From Altererythrobacter sp. (GTDB taxonomy: Bacteria; Pseudomonadota; Alphaproteobacteria; Sphingomonadales; Sphingomonadaceae), in NCBI GenBank assembly GCA_023299945.1, contig JALZVZ010000318.1:1-9929 (forward strand): a stretch of 9,929 nt of DNA. The letters run 5' to 3'. How positions within the stretch are numbered: position 1 is the first letter of the stretch; each line of letters begins with the position of its first letter. This document shows, in pieces, positions 1-7,179 of the stretch. The notes under the pieces were generated by a model. The model searched no databases. It had not been told where the DNA came from and was given only the letters and a program-made list of their open reading frames with translations. Position numbers and translations under genes: made by a program.

Positions 1-428
1 ACGTCCGCCATGACTTGCACGGGGCTTTGCGGGATCATGCCCATGATCATATCGCGGAAAGTGGTTTCGCTGGCAGGAGGTGTCTCGCCCATGGCGATGG
101 TGGAGGTATCCACGCCCGCGCCTGGTGCAAGGATAGTGCCCAGCCCAAGGCCCAGCCACACCGCCATTTGTCCCGTCACAACAAACAACAAAAGCGCGCG
201 CCAACCAACACTGCCCAGCTTGCGCAGATCTCCAATGCTGGCAACGCCTGCAACCAAACTGAAGAAAATCAGCGGCACGACCAGCATTTTGATAAAGCCG
301 ATGAAGACATCGCCGATTATCTTAATGCTTTCGGCATCTGGCCCCCAAAAGCGCCCGACAATCACGCCTAGAATGAGCGCCGCGATAACGCGTTGCCACA
401 GGGGTATTTTGAACCAGCCGCTCAGCAT
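1..428 (-). CDS. Dicarboxylate/amino acid:cation symporter (DAACS/SDF family), N-terminal part
   Basis: This is the N-terminal 142 residues of a secondary transporter that would take up C4-dicarboxylates or acidic amino acids with H+ or Na+ across the inner membrane. Reading the minus strand from ATG at 428 gives MLSGWFKIPLWQRVIAALIL, then hydrophobic segments at about residues 12-28, 40-63 and 78-101. The stretch MLVVPLIFFSLVAGVAS (48-64) followed by GDLRKLG is characteristic of the SDF family. The later part FRDMIMGMIPQSPVQVMAD also fits the family, whose members usually exceed 400 residues; the substrate-binding HP1/HP2 region lies beyond the window edge. A Shine-Dalgarno-like GAGGA sits 8 nt upstream of the ATG. 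The gene starts 19 nt after the dapE stop, so it is probably the last visible member of the same operon. Family assignment is firm; the substrate cannot be told from this part. Confidence 0.88.
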   Translation of the reverse strand, partial: MLSGWFKIPLWQRVIAALILGVIVGRFWGPDAESIKIIGDVFIGFIKMLVVPLIFFSLVAGVASIGDLRKLGSVGWRALLLFVVTGQMAVWLGLGLGTILAPGAGVDTSTIAMGETPPASETTFRDMIMGMIPQSPVQVMAD

Positions 429-447
429 TATTCTCGTCCTCTCAAGA

Positions 448-1596
448 CTATTTCGTCAGCACCGCTTTGGCAATTGCCGTATATATCCGCGCAAGGGCAT
501 CCAGATCAGGGATTGCCACCGCTTCGTCCCGCTTATGCATGGTTGCATTGCAAAGCCCAAATTCGATCACCGGACACACACTGCGCAGGAACCGCGCATC
601 AGACGTCCCGCCGGTGGTGGAGGCCTCTGGACGCACGCCCGTCTCCGCTTCAACCGCCTGTGCGATAATGTCTGAAAATTCGCCCGGCGGGGTTAGAAAC
701 GGCTCACCCGATATAATCGGCTTGGCGATGCCGCCATGCTTTTGCGCAATCGCCATCACGCGCTCAGACAATAACGCGCCCGAATGCAGATCATTGAAAC
801 GGATAGAGATACGCGCCTGAGCCTTGGCCGGAATGACATTATGTGCATGGTTGATCGTATCGAGCTCAGTGATCTCAAGATTGCTGGGCTGGAACCAATC
901 GGTGCCCGTATCCAGCTTCCACGCATCCAGCTCTGCGAGAATTGCGATCAATTTAGGGAGCGGATTGTCCGCCAAATGCGGATAGGCGACATGGCCCTGT
1001 GTGCCTTCTACCTCCAGCCAAATATTGACCGAACCGCGCCGGCCAATTTTCATCATATCGCCAAGCCGGTTGACGGATGTAGGTTCGCCGACAAGGCACA
1101 GATCAGGCTCTTGCCCAGTGGCCCGCATATGGTCGATCAAGGCGCGCGTGCCGTAAAGCGCGGGGCCTTCTTCATCGCCAGTGATGATAAAACTGACCGT
1201 GCCAGCATCTGCTGGAACATCCGCCACAGCGGCGACCATGCTGGCAATAGAGCCCTTCATGTCGACCGCGCCGCGCCCGTATAAAAGCGAGCCTCCCGGA
1301 CTGGGGCGCTCTTCAGGCGCGAACGGATCGCTTGTCCATTCATTGCCGGGCGGGACCACATCCAAATGGCCTGCGAACGCAAAATGCTTGGAGCCTTCTG
1401 GTCCGCGCCGAATAGCGAACAGGTTCTCCACCGGAGCCTCAGGCGTGCCATCCGCGCCAGAGCCTGCAATAAAGCGCTGCACATCGAACCCCAGCGGGGC
1501 CAGCATAGCCTCCATCGCATCAAACACCTCACCTGTGGCAGGGGTCACGCTTTCTGCGGAGATCAGTGCCTTGGCATATGTTAGTGCATCACTCAT
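448..1596 (-). CDS. dapE: Succinyl-diaminopimelate desuccinylase DapE
   Basis: DapE hydrolyses N-succinyl-LL-2,6-diaminopimelate to LL-diaminopimelate and succinate in the cytoplasm, a step of lysine and peptidoglycan precursor synthesis. The 382-residue protein is normal length and has the M20 di-zinc peptidase layout. Zinc-site residues are visible as GHLDV (H77, D79), GRGAVDMKG (D112), TGDEEGPA (E142 general base, E143), GEPT (E171) and MHKRDE (H354). The lid/dimerisation domain lies around residues 180-295 and includes GHVAYPH (H202). TGGTSDARF (about 328-336) is the DapE-type substrate-binding motif and separates it from ArgE. The ATG at 1596 overlaps the stop of the upstream nuclease gene by 4 nt (ATGA), suggesting translational coupling. 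Function is assigned from conserved motifs with high confidence. Confidence 0.96.
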   Translation of the reverse strand: MSDALTYAKALISAESVTPATGEVFDAMEAMLAPLGFDVQRFIAGSGADGTPEAPVENLFAIRRGPEGSKHFAFAGHLDVVPPGNEWTSDPFAPEERPSPGGSLLYGRGAVDMKGSIASMVAAVADVPADAGTVSFIITGDEEGPALYGTRALIDHMRATGQEPDLCLVGEPTSVNRLGDMMKIGRRGSVNIWLEVEGTQGHVAYPHLADNPLPKLIAILAELDAWKLDTGTDWFQPSNLEITELDTINHAHNVIPAKAQARISIRFNDLHSGALLSERVMAIAQKHGGIAKPIISGEPFLTPPGEFSDIIAQAVEAETGVRPEASTTGGTSDARFLRSVCPVIEFGLCNATMHKRDEAVAIPDLDALARIYTAIAKAVLTK

Positions 1597-2480
1597 CGGC
1601 CGCGCTCCTCAACTTGCAAAGGCCCCGGCGCAAAAGCGCTATCGAGCAAATCGGCAATCCTAATACCGGCCTGCTGCACCCGCCGCCGCGCGATGGGGAC
1701 CATGGTGGCAATATCCTCTTGGGTTAGCTTCGTCGCCTTGGGCAATTCGCCAGCGCATGGCGCCGTGTCGAACGCCAGCGGATAAATCACTTCGCGCGCA
1801 ATTTGCCAGCTTTCACGGCCCCATTCACCCACATCATGGGGCGCGGCACCGCCACTTAGATCACCGCGCTCCCCCGCCGAATAACGCCGCACGATTGGGC
1901 GCGCACCGCTGGTAATCGCACGCTCTGCCAAGGGGCCATCCCATATCCAATGCAAATTCATATCAGGCACAATTCCGTAATCCGCGCGCCGATCATTGGC
2001 ACCGCGATCATCTTTGTCGCCGGAATGCAAAGGCATGTGAACATCGCCGGCGAAATGCACCATAAAGGCCAGCGCCTCCAACCGGATCGCTGTCGGCAGG
2101 CTTTCATCCGCCAGCAGCCGGTGGCTGCGCTCAATCTGAGCGGTCACACAATTGCCGCCTGAACAATTACGGCGCGCATTATATTCCTGGCAAATCGGCG
2201 CAGTGCGGTAATGCCACGCAGCCGTATATCCCCAGCGCCAGCGCGTGCGCCGCACACAATCGGGCCAATTGGCGGCATCGCCAAGGTTGCGGATTCGGCA
2301 TTCTGGCGTGCCAAGTGATGTGTCCGCCGCAATCAGCCTCGCGATTTTGGCGCGCGATGAAGGCGCAATATTGGCCTCTGCAATTTCGGCGGTCGTGTCA
2401 TGCCCAAACCCGCCCCAAGCCAGCGCCGCTGCTGGTAAAGCGAAAAGCACAGCTGCCAAGCTTAGAAAAAACGCGCGCAT
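1593..2480 (-). CDS. Exported S1/P1-type zinc nuclease
   Basis: This is an S1/P1 nuclease family protein, predicted to cleave single-stranded DNA or RNA, or release 3'-phosphate from nucleotides, in the periplasm or outside the cell. The N-terminus is a signal peptide ending in PAAALA, so cleavage would expose W22. The mature N-terminal Trp of this family is itself a zinc ligand through its amino and carbonyl groups. The other expected trinuclear zinc ligands are all present: H27 (GFGHD), D68 (LGDAANWPD), H90 (AAWHY), H142/D146/H152 (VHFAGDVHMPLH) and H177/D181 (LHWIWD). Cysteines at 61, 75, 97, 106 and 111 could form disulfides after export. The 295-residue length is typical. AGGAG lies 7 nt before the ATG. 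The start overlaps the GST stop (TAATG) and the stop overlaps dapE (ATGA). The physiological substrate is unknown; nutrient or phosphate scavenging is inference. Confidence 0.93.
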   Translation of the reverse strand: MRAFFLSLAAVLFALPAAALAWGGFGHDTTAEIAEANIAPSSRAKIARLIAADTSLGTPECRIRNLGDAANWPDCVRRTRWRWGYTAAWHYRTAPICQEYNARRNCSGGNCVTAQIERSHRLLADESLPTAIRLEALAFMVHFAGDVHMPLHSGDKDDRGANDRRADYGIVPDMNLHWIWDGPLAERAITSGARPIVRRYSAGERGDLSGGAAPHDVGEWGRESWQIAREVIYPLAFDTAPCAGELPKATKLTQEDIATMVPIARRRVQQAGIRIADLLDSAFAPGPLQVEERGR

Positions 2481-3148
2481 TATCCCGCTCCTGGTGTCGC
2501 TTCATACTGCTCGATGACCCATTCCTCTTCTTCAGAGGCTGCCACCCATTCCTGCATCCATTCATGCTCCCATACCGCTTGCATATAGCTGGCGGCAAAG
2601 CCGGGCACGACCACCTTATAGCTGATAAAGCGGCTGACGATGGGCGCGTAGAAAATATCCGCTGCGCCGAATGTGCCGAACAGAAATGGCCCCCCGTCGC
2701 CGTGACGCGCGCGGGCCTCTGCCCACAATGTAAGAATGCGCACAATATCTTCTTGGCAGCCTGTACTAAACTGCGCCCCATCAAACTTGCGGCGGATATT
2801 CATCGGGCATTCTGACCGCAACGAGCCGTAAGAACTGTGCATTTCAGCCACCATCGCGCGTGCCATGCCGCGTGCGCCCTCATCCTTGGGCCAGAACCGG
2901 TCACGGCCAACCCGGTCAGCGAAATATTCCATAATCGCGAGGCTGTCCCAAATGACATTGTCACCATCCCACAGGATCGGAACTTTGCCAAAGCTGGGCG
3001 CAAGACCGTCCTTATTGCGGCGCTTGTCCCAATCCTCACCAAACAAAGGCGTGATTAGCTCTTGAAAGGCAAGGCCAGATTGTTTGGCAGCCAACCATCC
3101 GCGCAAGGACCAACTGGAATAGTTCTTATTGCCAAGAATTAGCTTCAT
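2480..3148 (-). CDS. Glutathione S-transferase family protein
   Basis: This 222-residue protein has the GST two-domain layout. The N-terminal thioredoxin-like domain (about residues 1-80) begins [20 protein letters not shown], where the serines of NYSSWS are candidate catalytic residues. It contains the cis-proline KVPIL (P57) and the glutathione gamma-glutamyl-binding motif [12 protein letters not shown] (D68, S69). A helical C-terminal domain follows. GST family members conjugate or isomerise substrates with glutathione in the cytoplasm, but the substrate here cannot be read from the sequence. The start is uncertain: ATG at 3148 matches the usual family N-terminus, while an in-frame GTG at 3157 lies only 3 nt after AGGGG and would add three residues. 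It is the first gene of the minus-strand unit, its stop overlapping the nuclease start by one base. Confidence 0.9.
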   Translation of the reverse strand: MKLILGNKNYSSWSLRGWLAAKQSGLAFQELITPLFGEDWDKRRNKDGLAPSFGKVPILWDGDNVIWDSLAIMEYFADRVGRDRFWPKDEGARGMARAMVAEMHSSYGSLRSECPMNIRRKFDGAQFSTGCQEDIVRILTLWAEARARHGDGGPFLFGTFGAADIFYAPIVSRFISYKVVVPGFAASYMQAVWEHEWMQEWVAASEEEEWVIEQYEATPGAG

Positions 3149-3174
3149 TTCGCGCACACGCCCCTAAGTTTTGC

Positions 3175-3198
3175 TCGCCAATCTCTAGGGCTTGGCGA
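3175..3198. promoter_or_regulatory. Inverted repeat in the GST/VOC divergent intergenic region
   Basis: TCGCCAA at 3175-3181 and TTGGCGA at 3192-3198 are perfect 7-bp inverted arms separated by 10 bases. The element lies in the roughly 86-base gap between the divergently transcribed GST and VOC genes. Its half-sites are centred 17 bp apart, which would suit a dimeric regulator binding both promoters. No U-tract follows on either strand, so a terminator is less likely. I see no convincing sigma-70 -35/-10 pair in this gap. An operator role is inference. Confidence 0.35.
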
Positions 3199-3234
3199 TT
3201 GCAGTGTCGAGCCTTGCGCAGTATCACTTTTCGG

Positions 3235-3678
3235 ATGAGTTTACATCCTTTCCATCTCGCCTTTCCCGTCGATGATCTGCAGGCTGCACGGCATTTTTAT
3301 AGCGGCGTGATGGGGTGCAATGAGGGGCGAAGCAGCGATACATGGATCGATTTTGATTTCTTCGGCCATCAAATCGTCGCGCATTTGTCGCCCAATGCCT
3401 CGCAAGATGCTGTCAGCAGCCATGTCGACGGCCACGGAGTGCCAGTGCCGCATTTTGGCGTGGTTTTGACAATGGCCAAATGGGAGATGCTCGCCTCCAC
3501 ACTGGAGACGGCGGGCATATCATTTGAGATCGCCCCGACAATTCGCTTCAAAGGCGAGGTTGGCGAGCAAGCCACAATGTTCTTCCGCGACCCGGCGGGC
3601 AATGCGCTAGAGATCAAGGCGTTTGGCGATGATGCGCAATTGTTTGCCACAGGAGAGAACGATGGAAGAAGCTGTTAG
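3235..3678 (+). CDS. VOC family (glyoxalase/dioxygenase-fold) protein
   Basis: This 147-residue protein shows one vicinal-oxygen-chelate domain. It opens [20 protein letters not shown], the first beta strand plus the usual LxxArxFY helix (HFYSGVMGC at 20-28). Candidate metal ligands are H7, H73 (VPHFGVVL) and E126 (NALEIKAF), preceded by the typical FFRDPAGN turn. The [15 protein letters not shown] stretch (about 103-117) is shared with a recognisable uncharacterised VOC subgroup. Members of the superfamily include glyoxalase I, ring-cleaving dioxygenases and fosfomycin-resistance proteins, so the reaction is not assignable. I chose ATG at 3235 because it matches the domain boundary; an in-frame TTG at 3199 would add 12 residues with no family resemblance. 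Its 3' end overlaps the next gene by 17 nt, so the two are probably co-transcribed. Confidence 0.88.
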   Translation: MSLHPFHLAFPVDDLQAARHFYSGVMGCNEGRSSDTWIDFDFFGHQIVAHLSPNASQDAVSSHVDGHGVPVPHFGVVLTMAKWEMLASTLETAGISFEIAPTIRFKGEVGEQATMFFRDPAGNALEIKAFGDDAQLFATGENDGRSC

Positions 3679-4063
3679 CGCCGCCTTTGCGCAATTTACC
3701 CAGCCAGTTCAGAAAATGCACCGCGATGTGCGCGCGTTAATCTTGAAGACCGCTGATGAAGTATCAGCCGGGCCGCTAACCGAAACACTGAAATGGGGCC
3801 AACCATCCTATCTGACTGAAGCGACAAAAAGCGGTACGACCATCAGGCTGGGAATGCCCAAGGGCAGGCCAAATGATTGCGCCATATTCGTTAGCTGTCA
3901 GACCAGTTTGGTCGGTGAGTTTCGGGATATTATTGACGATCCAGCGATTGGATTTGAAGGCAATCGCGCCATCATTTTTTCTGCTTTGGCACCTTTGCCA
4001 AAGGCCGCATTGGAGCACTGTATAACCCGCGCGCTGACCTACAAACGCAAAGGCTCTCTCTAA
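3662..4063 (+). CDS. DUF1801 domain protein
   Basis: This is a 133-residue cytoplasmic protein of the DUF1801 (YdhG-like) family, which has no established biochemical function. The recognisable core is [20 protein letters not shown] (about residues 40-59) followed by IRLGMPKG, and the C-terminal stretch [12 protein letters not shown] with a final helix. AGGAG at 3651-3655 lies 6 nt before the ATG, inside the coding end of the VOC gene, which supports this start and suggests coupled translation. The upstream in-frame ATG at 3623 has no such signal. The stop codon overlaps the engB stop codon on the other strand, with no hairpin between the two genes. Confidence 0.87.
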   Translation: MEEAVSAAFAQFTQPVQKMHRDVRALILKTADEVSAGPLTETLKWGQPSYLTEATKSGTTIRLGMPKGRPNDCAIFVSCQTSLVGEFRDIIDDPAIGFEGNRAIIFSALAPLPKAALEHCITRALTYKRKGSL

Positions 4064-4755
4064 CCCAAAGCATCCGCGACAACAGCGGCGCGCAATTCGG
4101 CAATGCCCATGCCTTTTTCAGCAGACGTAATGTGCAAATGCGGGAATGCCGCGACATGCTTGCGCGCTTCTTCTTCGACCTTTGCAGCCGTTGCCGCCAG
4201 TTCGCTGGCTTTGATTTTGTCCGCTTTGGTCATTACCACGCGGTAGGACACGGCGGCTTCATCCAGCATGGTCATCATTTCGCGGTCGACTTCTTTCACG
4301 CCGTGACGGCTGTCGATCAGCACCAATGTACGGTTGAGCACCACGCGGCCGCGCAAATAGGTGCGCACTAGCTTCTTCCATTTATCGACGACGCTGAGCG
4401 GGGCTTTGGCAAAACCGTAACCCGGCATATCGACAAGACGGAACTGCGGCGGCTTATCCTCGCCCCCGCCCACATCGAAAATATTGAGCTCCTGCGTGCG
4501 GCCCGGCGTCACTGAAATGCGCGCGATGCTCTTGCGCCCTGTTAGTGCATTGAGCAGTGTCGATTTGCCGACATTGCTGCGTCCGCTAAAAGCGATTTCC
4601 GGCACGGTCGGATCGGGCAGAAACTTTAGCTGCGGAGCAGACAGAACGAATTCCACCGGCCCTGAAAACAGCTTAGCCGCAGCGCGTTCTGCCTGTTGCT
4701 GTGCCTTGGCTTCGGCTTGCGCTTCAGCTTGAGCCTGCTCTTCTTCGGGCGTCAC
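4060..4755 (-). CDS. engB: Ribosome biogenesis GTP-binding protein EngB (YihA/YsxC)
   Basis: EngB is an essential TRAFAC-class GTPase that acts in late assembly of the 50S ribosomal subunit in the cytoplasm. All G motifs are visible: G1 GRSNVGKS (58-65), G2 with TPGRT (83-87), G3 DMPG (109-112), G4 TKAD (176-179) and G5 SAEKG (211-215). The 231-residue protein carries an N-terminal extension of about 28 residues rich in Glu, Gln and Ala (EEEQAQAEAQAEAKAQQQ), likely a charged helix or coiled coil ahead of the domain. The start is GTG at 4755, overlapping the yidC TAG stop by one base (TAGTG). It is the last gene of the rpmH cluster, and no terminator is visible before the convergent DUF1801 gene. 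Confidence 0.96.
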   Translation of the reverse strand: MTPEEEQAQAEAQAEAKAQQQAERAAAKLFSGPVEFVLSAPQLKFLPDPTVPEIAFSGRSNVGKSTLLNALTGRKSIARISVTPGRTQELNIFDVGGGEDKPPQFRLVDMPGYGFAKAPLSVVDKWKKLVRTYLRGRVVLNRTLVLIDSRHGVKEVDREMMTMLDEAAVSYRVVMTKADKIKASELAATAAKVEEEARKHVAAFPHLHITSAEKGMGIAELRAAVVADALG

Positions 4756-6533
4756 TATTTGCTCTTCCCAGCATCTTGGGCTGCCTCTCGCGCTTTGTCC
4801 GCCTTCTCTTTTTCAGCCGCTGCCCGCAATAGCGGATGCTTGGAATACAAATAGCTTTGCTGCGCCAGCGTCAGCAGGTTGGATGTGACCCAGTAGAGCA
4901 GCAGACCGGCGGCAAAAGGCGCCATCACAAACATCAAAATCCATGGCATGAAGTTGAAGATTTGTTGCTGCATCGGGTCCATCGCTGATGGGTTGAGTTT
5001 GAATGTCAGCCACATGGTAACGCCCAAGAGAACCGCCAAAATACCGATGCCAAGGAAGCCGGGAGGGTCAAACGGCAACAGGCCAAACAGGTTCAAGATT
5101 TTCGCAGGATCGGGCGCGGACAAATCGCGCAGCCAGAAAATAAATGGCTCATGCCGCATTTCAATCGCGAGGATCAGGCATTTGTAGAGCGCAAAGAAAA
5201 TCGGGATTTGGATGACCAACGGCAGACAGCCTGCCAGCGGGTTGACGCCCTCTTCCTTATAGAGCTTCATAACCTCTTGCTGCTGCTGCTGCTTGTCGTC
5301 CTTATAACGCTCTTGCAGCGCTTTCATCTTAGGCTGGACAGCTTTCATCGCGGCCATCGATCCAAATTGCTTTTGCGCAATGGGGAACATCAGCCCGCGA
5401 ATGAGGCAGGTGAGAAGGATGATTGCGACACCGAAATTGCCAGCAAATCCGAACAGGAGCTTGAGCAGCGTCAGCATCGGCTTTTCGATGAAGCGGAACC
5501 AGCCCCAGCTGATCGCGAGACCGAACTGGTCAATGCCGCTTTCGGCATATTGGTCGAGCACGGCGCTTTCTTTCGCGCCAGCAAACAGCCGTGTTTCTTG
5601 CGAAGCGCTCTGGCCTGCGGCCAATGTCACTGGATTATAGATTACATCGCTGCGGAACAATTGCCCCCCAAGCGAGCGATAGCTGGTGGTTGCGCCTTCT
5701 TGCGCCGGTACAAGAGCCGACAACCAATAACGGTCGGTGAAGCCAAGCCATGCCGCTTTGCCGGCCGGGGCATAGCTGCCAATCTCGGCCAAATCCTCAT
5801 AATTGTTTTCATCATCCAGCGCGCCAGCGAATACACCAATGGGGCCAGAATGGACGATAAATTCATCCGGCGTGGCCATTATGCTGGTGCGGTTGATAAA
5901 GCTGAATGGCTGAATAATGGCTGCTGCCTCGCCCGTGTTTTGGACGGTTTGCGAAGCGGTGATCATGTAATTGTCATCAACCGACAGCTTGATCGAATAA
6001 ACCAGCCCTGCGCCATTATCATGGGTCAGAGTAACCGGCTGAGCCGCGCTCAAAAGCTCGCCATCTGCTTGCCAGACGGTGGTATCGGAAAGCACTTTGC
6101 TGTCTTGAAGAAAACCAAATTGCGCAAAATATTGCTCTGGCGTGCCTTGCGGCGCGAACAGGCGAACAGGGCCGCTGTCCTTGTCCACCTCTTGACGGTG
6201 ATCTTTCAAGACGATGTCATCAATGCGCGCGCCGATCAAATTGATGGAACCTGCCATACGCGGCGCATCGATTTTTACGCGGTTTACACTGGCCAGCGCA
6301 GTCTTCAAATTCACAGGCCCGCTTGGCTGAGCCGCAGCGCCATCAAGCGAACCGCTGGCAACTGGAGCATTTCCCGTAGAAGGCGCACCAGTCTGCGCGG
6401 CAGGCGTGGTCTGCGTCGTTTCGGTCCCAGACAAGGATGCCTCAGGATAGAAAAAGCGCAGCGCCATATCCCAGCCTAAGATCAGCAGGCCGGAAAGTGC
6501 CACGGCGAGCAGTAGATTGCGCTGATTGTCCAA
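4755..6533 (-). CDS. yidC: Membrane protein insertase YidC
   Basis: YidC inserts and folds inner-membrane proteins, alone or with SecYEG. The 592-residue protein has the Gram-negative layout. TM1 lies at about residues 7-22 after the canonical N-terminus MDNQRN. A Thr/Ala/Pro/Gly-rich linker (about 35-75) and the large periplasmic P1 domain (about 80-335) follow. The conserved 60KD_IMP core has hydrophobic segments near 353-385, 434-456, 495-511 and 527-555. The hydrophilic-groove arginine is R379 (CLIRGLMFPI). The cytoplasmic C1 hairpin (about 395-430) includes five glutamines (415-419). A charged Ala/Glu/Lys tail ends the protein. The start is TTG at 6533: AGGA lies 7 nt upstream, an in-frame TAG occurs nine codons upstream, and no ATG or GTG lies between. 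It follows yidD by 58 bases. Confidence 0.97.
   Translation of the reverse strand: MDNQRNLLLAVALSGLLILGWDMALRFFYPEASLSGTETTQTTPAAQTGAPSTGNAPVASGSLDGAAAQPSGPVNLKTALASVNRVKIDAPRMAGSINLIGARIDDIVLKDHRQEVDKDSGPVRLFAPQGTPEQYFAQFGFLQDSKVLSDTTVWQADGELLSAAQPVTLTHDNGAGLVYSIKLSVDDNYMITASQTVQNTGEAAAIIQPFSFINRTSIMATPDEFIVHSGPIGVFAGALDDENNYEDLAEIGSYAPAGKAAWLGFTDRYWLSALVPAQEGATTSYRSLGGQLFRSDVIYNPVTLAAGQSASQETRLFAGAKESAVLDQYAESGIDQFGLAISWGWFRFIEKPMLTLLKLLFGFAGNFGVAIILLTCLIRGLMFPIAQKQFGSMAAMKAVQPKMKALQERYKDDKQQQQQEVMKLYKEEGVNPLAGCLPLVIQIPIFFALYKCLILAIEMRHEPFIFWLRDLSAPDPAKILNLFGLLPFDPPGFLGIGILAVLLGVTMWLTFKLNPSAMDPMQQQIFNFMPWILMFVMAPFAAGLLLYWVTSNLLTLAQQSYLYSKHPLLRAAAEKEKADKAREAAQDAGKSK
5279..5292. repeat. Short GCT/CAG triplet run inside yidC
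   Basis: About four and a half units of a GCT triplet (CAG on the coding strand) encode most of the five-glutamine run in the cytoplasmic C1 region of YidC. Unit changes would alter glutamine number without a frameshift. It is short, and I regard it as a compositional feature rather than a phase-variable tract. Confidence 0.5.
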
Positions 6534-6564
6534 AGTGAAATCCTGTATCGTCGTCTATCGCTGT

Positions 6565-6570
6565 ATTATA
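6565..6570 (-). promoter_or_regulatory. Possible internal -10 element ahead of yidC
   Basis: A perfect TATAAT on the minus strand lies about 32 bases before the yidC TTG start, in a 58-base AT-rich gap between yidD and yidC that differs from the packed, overlapping junctions on either side. No good -35 hexamer sits at 16-18 bases, so this is only a candidate secondary promoter. The same stretch contains CTGTA and TACAG arms flanking the palindromic TTATATAA. Confidence 0.25.
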
Positions 6571-6591
6571 TAAGTACTACAGCAGTTAATG

Positions 6592-6801
6592 CTAGGGGAC
6601 CGGATCATAGCCATGCCCGCCCCATGGATGGCAGCGCCCTAGCCGTTTTATAGTCAGCCATCCACCTTTGATTGCACCGTGCTTTTGCAAGGCCTCAATC
6701 CCATATTGCGAGCAAGAAGGCGCATAGCGGCACGTAGGAGGCAAAATGCGGCTCGGGCCCCATTGCCAGACCTTCGCGATGAAGATGAATATATGCTTCA
6801 C
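6592..6801 (-). CDS. yidD: Membrane protein insertion efficiency factor YidD
   Basis: YidD is a small amphipathic protein at the inner face of the cytoplasmic membrane that assists YidC-dependent membrane protein insertion. The 69-residue product shows the family signature: a hydrophobic N-terminus ([19 protein letters not shown]), [17 protein letters not shown] (about 22-38, with its conserved cysteines) and a C-terminal [13 protein letters not shown]. The start is a GTG at 6801 whose sequence GTGA overlaps the rnpA stop by 3 bases. There is no clear Shine-Dalgarno sequence, so translation probably depends on coupling to rnpA. Its place between rnpA and yidC is the common bacterial arrangement. 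Confidence 0.95.
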   Translation of the reverse strand: MKHIFIFIAKVWQWGPSRILPPTCRYAPSCSQYGIEALQKHGAIKGGWLTIKRLGRCHPWGGHGYDPVP

Positions 6802-7166
6802 CGGCGGGCGCCTTTGGGGGGTCTTCTTCGCCGAGAATCGCCCTTGCCTTGCGCTGCGTGAGCCAGAGCAATCTGCAATTCCTGCTCAAGCTTCGCAAAA
6901 TCACGCTCAACCCCGCCCGCGCGCCCGATCAGCACATGATCGTGATCCGCAAGACCATTATCAGGAAGCGCATCGCGCAAAAGTTCGCGGAACCTCCGCT
7001 TCATCCGGTTGCGCACAACCGCATTGCCGATCTTTTTCGTGACAGTAATGCCGAACCGGATGCCTGCGCCGCCATTGGGGCGCGTTTGCAGCACAAAGCC
7101 AGACCGCGCATTGCGCAGTCCCTTGTTGGCGGCAAGAAAATCCGCGCGCTTGGTGAGAACAGTCAT
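6798..7166 (-). CDS. rnpA: Ribonuclease P protein component RnpA
   Basis: RnpA is the protein subunit of RNase P; with the catalytic RNA (not in this window) it removes 5' leaders from tRNA precursors. Starting at ATG 7166 the protein has 122 residues and begins [18 protein letters not shown], as expected. The family core is [20 protein letters not shown] (35-54, with the RNR motif at 52-54) followed by [13 protein letters not shown]. The C-terminus is a very basic tail ([15 protein letters not shown]). A second ATG directly upstream at 7169 is equally possible. No Shine-Dalgarno sequence is visible before either, and the frame can extend to TTG at 7241, but that would cover the terminator-like hairpins and add residues unlike the family. 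The stop overlaps the yidD start. Confidence 0.95.
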   Translation of the reverse strand: MTVLTKRADFLAANKGLRNARSGFVLQTRPNGGAGIRFGITVTKKIGNAVVRNRMKRRFRELLRDALPDNGLADHDHVLIGRAGGVERDFAKLEQELQIALAHAAQGKGDSRRRRPPKGARR

Positions 7167-7179
7167 CATAGGAAGGCTA

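Noticed and set aside
10..675. A 221-codon plus-strand frame at the window start
   Set aside because: It is antisense to the symporter and the dapE end, and its translation has no recognisable domain or family resemblance.
5279..5292. Triplet run in yidC as a phase-variation tract
   Set aside because: It has fewer than five units and is in frame, so slippage would only change glutamine number; too short to claim switching.
5151..6479. A 442-codon open frame on the plus strand opposite yidC
   Set aside because: It lies wholly antisense to yidC, whose protein is unmistakable. The translation is rich in Arg, His and Cys with no domain resemblance, and such long antisense frames are common in GC-rich genes.
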